Source: Prevotellaceae bacterium UBA711 (GTDB taxonomy: Bacteria > Bacteroidota > Bacteroidia > Bacteroidales > Bacteroidaceae). Taken from it: a DNA stretch of 6,264 bases. The translations under genes and the position numbers were made by a program. The notes under the pieces are model-generated. The model was not told the DNA's origin and searched no databases. It was given only the letters and a program-made list of their open reading frames with translations. Positions 1 through 4,864 of this stretch are shown piece after piece (position 1 is the first letter of the stretch; every line of letters starts with the position of its first letter). The stretch spans positions 1 to 6,264 of the forward strand of contig DBLZ01000003.1 in NCBI GenBank assembly GCA_002297545.1, in the 5' to 3' direction.

Positions 1-1
1 G

Positions 2-163
2 GGGCTCGGTCGTACCGATCTGCCAGGTGGGGATATGAGGCAGGAGTTGGATAGCATCAGGCGTAAGCTGTTGACGCTGCCGCCTGATACGGTGATATTG
101 CCGGGGCATGGTCCGGAGAGCAGCATAGATGAGGAAAAGGCATCCAATCCTTATCTGACATAG
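2..163 (+). CDS. Metallo-beta-lactamase-fold hydrolase (glyoxalase II-like), 3' end only
   Basis: The last 53 codons of a gene that begins left of the window, read in the frame starting at base 2 and ending at TAG (161-163). The fragment has GRTDLPGGD close to its start and LPGHGPES about 30 residues later. Both are typical of the small YcbL/glyoxalase II-like branch of the metallo-beta-lactamase superfamily, whose members hydrolyse thioesters or related substrates in the cytoplasm. In that family the His of PGHG is a metal ligand. The HxHxDH motif and the GDTLF aspartate lie upstream and are not visible, so activity and substrate cannot be judged. The end SNPYLT* matches the usual short C-terminus of this group, so the gene appears intact at its 3' end. 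No clear terminator follows it. Confidence 0.85.
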   Translation, partial: GLGRTDLPGGDMRQELDSIRRKLLTLPPDTVILPGHGPESSIDEEKASNPYLT

Positions 164-224
164 AATGCCGTGATATGGGCTGAAGGAAAAAATATGGGCA
201 ACGGAAGAAAATGTCAGCGATGCC

Positions 225-255
225 TTGTGTCATAAGAAAGTTTTTATTATCTTTG
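225..255 (+). promoter_or_regulatory. Bacteroidota-type promoter of galE
   Basis: TATCTTTG at 248-255 fits the Bacteroidota -7 consensus TAnnTTTG. TTG at 225-227 lies exactly 20 bases upstream, as expected for the -33 element. The start site should fall near 261-263, which gives a leader of about 80 bases before the galE ATG. The same TTG-N20-TAnnTTTG arrangement is found in front of the tRNA operon in this window, which strengthens the call. Confidence 0.75.
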
Positions 256-264
256 TGTCGATCG

Positions 265-296
265 AAGCACGGTTGCGCAACGTAGGTTGCGTGCTT
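265..296 (+). promoter_or_regulatory. Structured 5' leader of galE with competing hairpins
   Basis: Directly after the predicted start site, AAGCAC (265-270) can pair with GTGCTT (291-296). Inside it, GCAAC (277-281) can pair with GTTGC on its right (286-290), leaving the 4-base loop GTAG. It can equally pair with GTTGC on its left (272-276), because GTTGCGCAAC (272-281) is a perfect palindrome. The heptamer GGTTGCG occurs twice (271-277 and 285-291), so the middle segment has two mutually exclusive partners. This could be a simple mRNA-stabilising hairpin or a small regulatory leader. No known riboswitch class was recognised. Confidence 0.4.
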
Positions 297-305
297 GTGT
301 AGCGA
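292..305 (+). repeat. 14-bp direct repeat, copy 1 (upstream of galE)
   Basis: TGCTTGTGTAGCGA is identical to bases 1561-1574, which straddle the 3' end of tRNA-Glu. The two copies bracket galE. Identity stops at both edges (G versus A on the left, T versus C on the right). A 14-base same-strand match is only mildly unexpected in a window of this size. Confidence 0.5.
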
Positions 306-319
306 TGGAGAGATAGTTT

Positions 320-339
320 CATATACCTAAACATATACC
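320..339 (+). repeat. Short direct repeat CATATACC just before the galE start
   Basis: CATATACC occurs at 320-327 and 332-339, a period of 12 bases, and ends three bases before the ATG. The region is A/T-rich with no Shine-Dalgarno sequence, which is usual for Bacteroidota translation starts. The repeat may be chance or may help keep the start region unstructured. Confidence 0.5.
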
Positions 340-342
340 AAA

Positions 343-1359
343 ATGAAAATCTTGCTTACTGGTGGTGCAGGCTTTATTGGAAGCCACACCTTGATTGAAC
401 TTACGGAGGCCGGTCATGATGCCGTCGTTGTAGACAATCTGGACAACTCATCTCCAATCTCCTTGAAGCGTGTCGCTAAGATCATTGGCAAGGAGGTGCC
501 TTTCTATAAGGTAGACATCCGCGATCGCGAAGGTCTGCAGAAAGTGTTCGACGAGCACAAATTCGATGCGTGCATTCACTTTGCCGGCTTGAAGGCCGTA
601 GGCGAGAGCTGTGCCAAGCCTTTGGAGTACTATGAGAACAATATGAACGGTACCTTCGTACTGTTGGACGTAATGCGCAAGAACGGTTGTAAGAACATCA
701 TTTTCTCTTCCAGTGCCACCGTCTATGGCGATCCCGCCATCATTCCTATCACTGAGGAGTGCCCCAAGGGACATTGTACTAATCCCTACGGACAGACCAA
801 GTCCATGCTGGAGGAAGTCCTGATGGACGTACAGAAAGCCGATCCGGAATGGAACGTTGTTCTCCTGCGTTACTTTAACCCTATAGGTGCCCACAAGAGC
901 GGAACAATTGGCGAGAACCCCAATGGCATCCCCAACAACCTGATGCCATACATCACCCAGACTGCTGTAGGTAAGCGTGCAGAGCTTGGTGTGTTCGGCA
1001 ACGACTATGACACTCACGATGGCACTGGCGTGCGCGATTACATTCACGTTGTGGATTTGGCTCGTGCTCATGTCGCAGCCTTGAAGGCGATTGTAGCCAA
1101 GAAGGGTATCGCCATCTACAACATAGGTACCGGTCATGGCTATTCTGTACTGGACGTTGTCAAGGCTTTCGAGAAGGCCAACGGCGTACATGTTCCTTAT
1201 TCTATAAAGCCGCGTCGTCCGGGTGATATCGCCACTTGCTATTGCAATCCCGCCAAGGCAGAAGCTGAGCTTGGCTGGAAGGCAGAGTTCGGTATAGAGG
1301 AGATGTGCCGTGACAGCTGGAACTGGCAGAAGAACAATCCCAACGGTTTTGAGGAATAA
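343..1359 (+). CDS. galE: UDP-glucose 4-epimerase
   Basis: A cytoplasmic NAD-dependent enzyme of the extended short-chain dehydrogenase family that interconverts UDP-glucose and UDP-galactose in the Leloir pathway. The Rossmann NAD motif GGAGFIGSH is at residues 7-15, the catalytic Ser is in FSSSATVYG (Ser124), and the YxxxK pair is Tyr149/Lys153. Length (338) and catalytic numbering are the same as in E. coli GalE. RYFNPIGAH (176-184) and RRPGD (291-295) are further family landmarks. The residue aligned with E. coli Tyr299 is Cys299 (sequence ATCY, 297-300). Human GALE has Cys here and also accepts UDP-GlcNAc/UDP-GalNAc, so this enzyme is inferred to be bifunctional. The gene is monocistronic: it has its own promoter at 225-255 and a terminator at 1436-1476. 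The start at 343 gives the standard N-terminus MKILLTGG. Confidence 0.97.
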   Translation: MKILLTGGAGFIGSHTLIELTEAGHDAVVVDNLDNSSPISLKRVAKIIGKEVPFYKVDIRDREGLQKVFDEHKFDACIHFAGLKAVGESCAKPLEYYENNMNGTFVLLDVMRKNGCKNIIFSSSATVYGDPAIIPITEECPKGHCTNPYGQTKSMLEEVLMDVQKADPEWNVVLLRYFNPIGAHKSGTIGENPNGIPNNLMPYITQTAVGKRAELGVFGNDYDTHDGTGVRDYIHVVDLARAHVAALKAIVAKKGIAIYNIGTGHGYSVLDVVKAFEKANGVHVPYSIKPRRPGDIATCYCNPAKAEAELGWKAEFGIEEMCRDSWNWQKNNPNGFEE

Positions 1360-1374
1360 GTTATAGGAGATAAG

Positions 1375-1418
1375 CACTTCCCATACGTCATACTTTAGCA
1401 TATATCGTGTGGGAAGTG
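1375..1418 (+). repeat. 13-bp stem-loop after galE
   Basis: CACTTCCCATACG (1375-1387) pairs with CGTGTGGGAAGTG (1406-1418) over 13 bp with one G-U wobble and an 18-base A/T-rich loop. It starts 15 bases after the galE stop. No T-run follows, so it is not a canonical intrinsic terminator. It may protect the galE mRNA 3' end, or bind a protein if it acts as DNA. Confidence 0.55.
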
Positions 1419-1435
1419 TGATGTCCTCAGTGTAA

Positions 1436-1476
1436 CAAGGCTGTAACATGTCTAATGTGACAATGTTGCAGCCTTG
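1436..1476 (+). terminator. Probable intrinsic terminator of galE
   Basis: A 14-bp stem: CAAGGCTGTAACAT (1436-1449) pairs with ATGTTGCAGCCTTG (1463-1476), with one G-U wobble and a 13-base loop. CTTTAT follows directly, a short and weak T-tract. Read on the minus strand the downstream sequence is not T-rich, so the structure best serves galE transcription from the left. Confidence 0.6.
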
Positions 1477-1510
1477 CTTTATCTCTGTGGAACTGATAGG
1501 AGAGGATAGA

Positions 1511-1558
1511 AAAGAAAATGGTGACCAACCGTTGTTGCGGCAGTCACCATCTTTCTTT
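1511..1558 (-). terminator. Intrinsic terminator of the tRNA-Ser/tRNA-Glu operon (possibly bidirectional)
   Basis: ATGGTGAC (1518-1525) pairs with GTCACCAT (1543-1550). The stem continues as AAAGAAA (1511-1517) with TTTCTTT (1552-1558), with C1551 bulged. Read on the minus strand, the GC-containing hairpin is followed by TTTTCTTTTC, a good T-tract, just downstream of the tRNA-Glu 3' end. On the plus strand it is followed by CTTTCTTTTA, so it could also stop read-through from galE. Confidence 0.75.
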
Positions 1559-1560
1559 TA

Positions 1561-1574
1561 TGCTTGTGTAGCGA
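1561..1574 (-). repeat. 14-bp direct repeat, copy 2 (over the tRNA-Glu 3' end)
   Basis: Same 14 bases as 292-305 in the same orientation. Bases 1569-1574 belong to the tRNA-Glu acceptor end and 1561-1568 are downstream flank. Integrative elements often leave repeats at tRNA 3' ends, but no integrase or element gene lies between the two copies, only galE. Confidence 0.5.
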
Positions 1575-1640
1575 CTACGGGAATCGAACCCGTGTTCCAT
1601 GCGTGAGAGGCATGTGTCCTAACCCCTAGACGAAATCGCC
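1569..1640 (-). tRNA. tRNA-Glu, anticodon CUC (codon GAG)
   Basis: The minus strand folds as a 72-base cloverleaf. The acceptor arm is GGCGATT/AGTCGCT, the D arm contains AGGGGTTA, and the anticodon stem CATGC/GCATG encloses the loop CTCTCAC with anticodon CTC (bases 1605-1607). The T arm is ACGGG-TTCGAAT-CCCGT. The first acceptor pair is G1-U72 if the fold is taken as drawn, and the discriminator is A. CCA is not encoded, so it must be added after transcription. It is the second gene of a two-tRNA operon, 30 bases downstream of tRNA-Ser. Confidence 0.95.
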
Positions 1641-1670
1641 ATCTGCAATCGAAACTCTTGTCTCTTTTAG

Positions 1671-1758
1671 CGGAAGCGGGGGGATTCGAACCCCCGGTAC
1701 GGTAAACCCGCACGTCAGTTTAGCAAACTGGTGGTTTCAGCCACTCACCCACACTTCC
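1671..1758 (-). tRNA. tRNA-Ser, anticodon GCU (codons AGC/AGU)
   Basis: The minus strand gives an 88-base class II tRNA. The acceptor is GGAAGTG/CGCTTCC with discriminator G73, as expected for serine. The anticodon loop TTGCTAA has anticodon GCT (bases 1722-1724), and the T arm is GGGGG-TTCGAAT-CCCCC. The long variable arm characteristic of tRNA-Ser has a 6-bp stem (GTGCGG/CCGTAC with one wobble). CCA is not encoded. It is the first gene of the operon, with a leader of about 68 bases from the predicted start site. Confidence 0.96.
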
Positions 1759-1800
1759 AAACTTGGATGCTTCCTCGGTATTACAGAGAACTTTGTGAAT

Positions 1801-1812
1801 GCTCCGCGGAGC
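1801..1812. repeat. 12-bp perfect palindrome in the tRNA operon leader
   Basis: GCTCCGCGGAGC reads the same on both strands. It lies about 20 bases after the predicted tRNA start site and 43 bases before tRNA-Ser. As RNA it could form a 4-bp stem with a CGCG loop. As DNA it could be an operator or simply part of the leader that is removed during tRNA maturation. Confidence 0.55.
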
Positions 1813-1832
1813 TTTCCGTCTCAATTGCTATG

Positions 1833-1863
1833 CAAAGGTATGGCTTTTTATTGGTACGTGCAA
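1833..1863 (-). promoter_or_regulatory. Bacteroidota-type promoter of the tRNA operon
   Basis: On the minus strand TACCTTTG (bases 1840-1833) fits TAnnTTTG and is preceded by TTG (1863-1861) with a 20-base gap, the same spacing as the galE promoter. The start site should lie near 1826. It drives tRNA-Ser and then tRNA-Glu toward the terminator at 1511-1558. Confidence 0.8.
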
Positions 1864-2123
1864 GTGTTTTCGCGTTTTTTTTGCAAAATCTCGCTATATT
1901 GTGGCATGTGGAGATGATATGGAGTGTTTTGATGCTATATGAGAGTATTGTCATGACCGTGTGGGGAGGTTTTTGCCTTCTGCGACATGTGGTAATGACG
2001 ACCTATACAAGAAAGCTGCAGCTATGGATGCTTGATGCAGGAACCGACCTATCAATTAAGACGTCTTCATGTGTCATTGTAGTCAATCTTTAGGGGCATA
2101 TTGGCCTTTATGTGCCGGGAATG
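1864..2123. other. Gene-free stretch between divergent promoters
   Basis: About 260 bases separate the tRNA promoter from the promoter of the plus-strand run. An open frame crosses part of it, but that frame starts inside the tRNA-Ser gene and its translation has no recognisable domain. No strong hairpin, repeat array or additional TAnnTTTG box was seen. The function, if any, is unknown. Confidence 0.6.
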
Positions 2124-2154
2124 TTCATAATTTCACGTTTTTTGCGTAAATTTG
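2124..2154 (+). promoter_or_regulatory. Probable promoter of the sugar/upp gene run
   Basis: TAAATTTG at 2147-2154 fits TAnnTTTG. At the -33 position, 20 bases upstream, stands TTC (2124-2126) in place of TTG, so the upstream element is weaker than in the other two promoters. The start site would be near 2161, leaving a leader of only about 18 bases before the ATG at 2179. Confidence 0.6.
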
Positions 2155-2178
2155 TGACGTAATAACGCTGCAATAGCT

Positions 2179-2598
2179 ATGCAAGACAAAATATATGTCC
2201 CCTTGGACGGAGTGGAAGTACACCTGCATTCGTGCCGCGATGACAGAGGACTATTGACAGTTGCCGAAGGGATGAAAGACATCCCTTTCCCACTGAAGCG
2301 GATGTTCTGGATAACTGATGTGCCACACGGAACCAAACGTGGAGGGCATGCCCACAATACATGCAAGGAGATTGTGTGTTGCGTTAAGGGAGGCTTTCGG
2401 TTGGTACTTGACAATGGTCGCGACAGACGGGAATTTGTCATGGATTCGCCTGCGTATGGAGTGGTCATTCCTGCAGGCGTATGGTGTTCGCTGGAGGACT
2501 TTGCCGAGGGCAGTGTGGTGCTGGTTGGCGCCAGCGAAGAGTATTCACTGGAAGGCTATGTCAAGGACTACGATGATTTTATCAAGAGCTTTGCATGA
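2179..2598 (+). CDS. fdtA: WxcM/FdtA-type sugar 3,4-ketoisomerase
   Basis: A 139-residue single-domain cupin of the FdtA/QdtA/WxcM C-terminal family (usual length about 135-140). Members move the keto group of dTDP-4-keto-6-deoxyglucose from C4 to C3. RGGHAH at 54-59 carries the two conserved active-site histidines (57, 59), and YSLEGYVKDYDDF near the C-terminus matches the family's YxxxDYIRDYDxF ending. From memory of work on QdtA/FdtA, an Arg in the N-terminal DxRG segment favours the galacto (Fuc3N) product; this protein has DDRG with Arg23. The usual WHEM segment is replaced by WCSL (102-105), with Glu106 at what may be the second stereochemistry position. The gluco or galacto outcome is therefore uncertain. 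It is the first gene after the promoter at 2124-2154, and the next gene supplies the aminotransferase that would act on its product. Confidence 0.85.
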   Translation: MQDKIYVPLDGVEVHLHSCRDDRGLLTVAEGMKDIPFPLKRMFWITDVPHGTKRGGHAHNTCKEIVCCVKGGFRLVLDNGRDRREFVMDSPAYGVVIPAGVWCSLEDFAEGSVVLVGASEEYSLEGYVKDYDDFIKSFA

Positions 2599-2631
2599 GC
2601 ACAGAGTTTGTTCTTACACATGAGCGAGTGA

Positions 2632-2648
2632 ATATATGTTACATATAT
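2632..2648. repeat. A/T-rich inverted repeat before the fusion gene
   Basis: ATATATGT (2632-2639) and ACATATAT (2641-2648) are perfect inverted copies with one base between them, ending 10 bases before the ATG at 2659. As DNA it could be a regulator site. As RNA the tiny loop makes a hairpin unlikely unless the stem opens. No promoter consensus was found in the 60-base gap, so the gene is probably co-transcribed with fdtA. Confidence 0.45.
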
Positions 2649-2658
2649 AGTCAGGATA

Positions 2659-4806
2659 ATGAGGATACTTCCATACAGCATAAACAATAAGGAGGTTTGG
2701 AACAGGTTTGTGGAGGACAGCAAGCAAGGCACCTTTCTGCTGAACCGCAACTTTATGGACTACCATGCCGACAGGTTCTTTGACTGTTCGCTGTTGATCT
2801 ATAAGGACGATGTGGACGAGGGCGAGGAAAACTATGACGGACTGGTGGCTCTCTTCCCTGCGAACTGGAACGAAGAGGAGAGGGTTGTCTATTCGCATCA
2901 GGGGCTGACTTATGGAGGTTTGCTGACCAAGGCCGGGGTTACACAGAGCGAGGTGTTGCAGATTTTGCAGAAAGTTCTGTTGTACTTTGAGCATTACCTT
3001 GGGGCGGATTCTCTTGTGTATAAGGCCATACCTTATATATATAGCAGGATGCCCAGCCAGGAGGATCTGTATGCCCTATTCCGTGCAGGTGCACAATTGC
3101 AGTCCCGCAGTGTGGCTACTGTGGTGAGTGTGGCCAATCCGTTGAGCATGCGCACGCTACGTTTGCGTCAGGCCAAAAAGGCATTGGAACATGGTTTCTA
3201 CATAGAACGTATCAAAGAGGGTGATAGTGATGGACTTCGAGAGTATTGGCAAGTACTGGAAGGAGTCCTGCAGGAATACCACAACACACGTCCTGTACAC
3301 AGTGTGGACGAGATGTCTTTGCTCATGCAACGTTTCCCGAAGGAAATAAAGTTGTATGTCGTCAAGGATACTGATGCAAGGATAGTGTCCGGTGTTGTAG
3401 TGTTTGAAACAGAAACAGTGGCACACATACAGTACATCGCCTCGGCCATGGAGGGCAGGAAGTATGGCGCTCTGGATCTGTTGCTACGGCATTTGTGCGG
3501 CGAGAAATATAGGGACAAGGAGTTCATAGACTTTGGTATCAGTACCGAACGCGACGGTTATTATCTCAATGAGGGCTTGGTTTTCCAGAAGGAGGGCTTC
3601 GGGGGTAGGGCAGTGTGTTACGATACATATCACGTTGACCTTGACCGTAGTCATATACAGAAGATGTATTGTGCTGTCGTGGACAAGGACGCAAAGCATG
3701 AAATACCTTTCCTTAATCTTAAGGCAATATCGGACAGTTTCGAACCCATGCTATCGCGCCGTGTCATTCGCGTGATACAGAGCGGACGTTATCTCCTGGG
3801 CGAAGAAAACAGTTTGTTTGAACGTGAGTGGAGCGAATATCTTGGTGTCTCACATGCCATCCTGTGTGGAAACGGTTTGGATGCACTGAAGTTGATACTG
3901 CGTTCCTATAGGATACTGAAAGGTTGGAACGCCGGAGACGAAGTCATAGTACCGGCCAACACGTTCATCGCCACTATTCTTGCAATCAGGGAGGCCAGAC
4001 TGACACCGGTGCTTGTGGAGCCGCGTCTGTGCGATTATAACATACATGCCGAGGACTGCGCCAAGGCAATAACCGAAAGAACACGCGCCATCATGCCTGT
4101 CCACCTCTATGGTCGCGTTTGCGACATGAATGGATTGTTGTCACTCGCTTCCCAAAACGATCTCCTTGTGATAGAAGACGCTGCACAGGCACACGGTGCC
4201 GTATGGCAGGGCAAGAAGGCAGGGCACATCGGCGATGCCGCCGGCTTCAGCTTCTATCCCGGCAAGAATTTGGGGGCATTGGGCGATGCCGGATGTGTTG
4301 TGACAGATGACGACGAACTCGCACGTGTCGTACGTTCACTGGCCAACTATGGCAGCAGCGCGAAGTATGTCCACGATTATGAGGGCGTAAACAGCCGCGT
4401 CGATGAGATGCAGGCTGCTGTGCTCAGGGTCAAGTTGCCTCGTTTGGATGCGGATAATGCCTTGAGGCGTGAGGTGGCACGCGCGTATATAAATGGAATC
4501 AAGAACCCCATGATTATGCTGCCGGAGATGCCTGCCAATGAGGAGGAACACGTGTGGCATATCTTCCCGATACGTTGCCCTGAGCGTGATGCCTTGCAGA
4601 GTTATCTGAAGGAAGCCGGAGTACAGACCTTGATACATTATCCAATTCCACCCCACAAACAGTTGGCGCTGGCCGGAATAGAGCATGGGCCTCTGCAGCT
4701 CACTCAACGGATACACGACGAGGAGCTTTCCTTGCCCATTTCGCCCTTGATGGCCGAAGCCGACGTGCGCTATATAGTGGAACTTATCAATCGTTTCGTG
4801 GTGTGA
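2659..4806 (+). CDS. Fusion: GNAT/FemAB-like acyltransferase + DegT/DnrJ/EryC1/StrS sugar aminotransferase
   Basis: A 715-residue protein with two domains. Residues 1 to about 345 resemble the GNAT/FemAB-like acyltransferases (Acetyltransf_6 type) found in Bacteroidales polysaccharide clusters; the match is by overall character, without a diagnostic motif. Residues 349-715 are a complete PLP-dependent sugar aminotransferase: GNGLDAL (404-410), VIEDAAQAHGA (504-514) with the PLP-contacting Asp507, and SFYPGKN (531-537) with the Schiff-base Lys536. HYPIPPH (660-666) is typical of enzymes that aminate C3 of 3-keto sugars (FdtB/QdtB/DesV type). With the upstream ketoisomerase, the aminotransferase should make a dTDP-3-amino-3,6-dideoxyhexose, and the N-terminal domain is the obvious candidate to acylate the new amine. 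Usual FdtC/QdtC enzymes are hexapeptide-repeat proteins, so this would be a non-homologous replacement. There is no signal peptide or membrane segment. The junction lies at a one-base frame boundary (3698-3703), so two separate genes in relatives, or a sequence error here, must be considered. Confidence 0.85.
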   Translation: MRILPYSINNKEVWNRFVEDSKQGTFLLNRNFMDYHADRFFDCSLLIYKDDVDEGEENYDGLVALFPANWNEEERVVYSHQGLTYGGLLTKAGVTQSEVLQILQKVLLYFEHYLGADSLVYKAIPYIYSRMPSQEDLYALFRAGAQLQSRSVATVVSVANPLSMRTLRLRQAKKALEHGFYIERIKEGDSDGLREYWQVLEGVLQEYHNTRPVHSVDEMSLLMQRFPKEIKLYVVKDTDARIVSGVVVFETETVAHIQYIASAMEGRKYGALDLLLRHLCGEKYRDKEFIDFGISTERDGYYLNEGLVFQKEGFGGRAVCYDTYHVDLDRSHIQKMYCAVVDKDAKHEIPFLNLKAISDSFEPMLSRRVIRVIQSGRYLLGEENSLFEREWSEYLGVSHAILCGNGLDALKLILRSYRILKGWNAGDEVIVPANTFIATILAIREARLTPVLVEPRLCDYNIHAEDCAKAITERTRAIMPVHLYGRVCDMNGLLSLASQNDLLVIEDAAQAHGAVWQGKKAGHIGDAAGFSFYPGKNLGALGDAGCVVTDDDELARVVRSLANYGSSAKYVHDYEGVNSRVDEMQAAVLRVKLPRLDADNALRREVARAYINGIKNPMIMLPEMPANEEEHVWHIFPIRCPERDALQSYLKEAGVQTLIHYPIPPHKQLALAGIEHGPLQLTQRIHDEELSLPISPLMAEADVRYIVELINRFVV
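3698..3703 (+). other. Fusion junction: buried out-of-frame start codon ATGAAA
   Basis: The acyltransferase frame reads AAG CAT GAA ATA CCT here. In the +1 frame the same bases read ATG AAA TAC. If the AAA run (3701-3703) had one more A, the sequence would read ATG AAA ATA CCT TTC CTT AAT, giving M-K-I-P-F-L-N, a typical start for this aminotransferase family. The upstream frame would then end at a TAA five codons after His347. This would yield proteins of 352 and 369 residues with overlapping ends. Confidence 0.7.
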
Positions 4807-4812
4807 GTTGTG

Positions 4813-4829
4813 TCTTCCCGGTGGGAAGA
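4813..4829 (+). repeat. Small hairpin between the fusion gene and upp
   Basis: TCTTCCC (4813-4819) pairs perfectly with GGGAAGA (4823-4829) across a GGT loop, seven bases after the fusion stop codon. The following bases (ATGTTGTGATG) are not a T-tract, so it should not terminate efficiently. It may mark an mRNA processing point or partly reduce expression of upp. No TAnnTTTG box lies in the 58-base gap, which favours read-through into upp. Confidence 0.45.
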
Positions 4830-4864
4830 ATGTTGTGATGTGAGACATAAAATATATATAAGGT

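Noticed and set aside
448..1449. Long minus-strand open frame (333 codons) opposite galE
   Set aside because: It lies almost entirely antisense to the well-supported galE, its translation has no recognisable domain, and it crosses the galE terminator region. It is a shadow of galE codon usage.
1731..2093. Plus-strand open frame of 120 codons
   Set aside because: It begins inside the tRNA-Ser gene, antisense to it, runs through the tRNA promoter, and has no family resemblance or ribosome-binding context.
2601..2658. Possible separate promoter before the fusion gene
   Set aside because: The gap contains an A/T-rich inverted repeat and GAGTTTG, but no TAnnTTTG box with a TTG 19-21 bases upstream.
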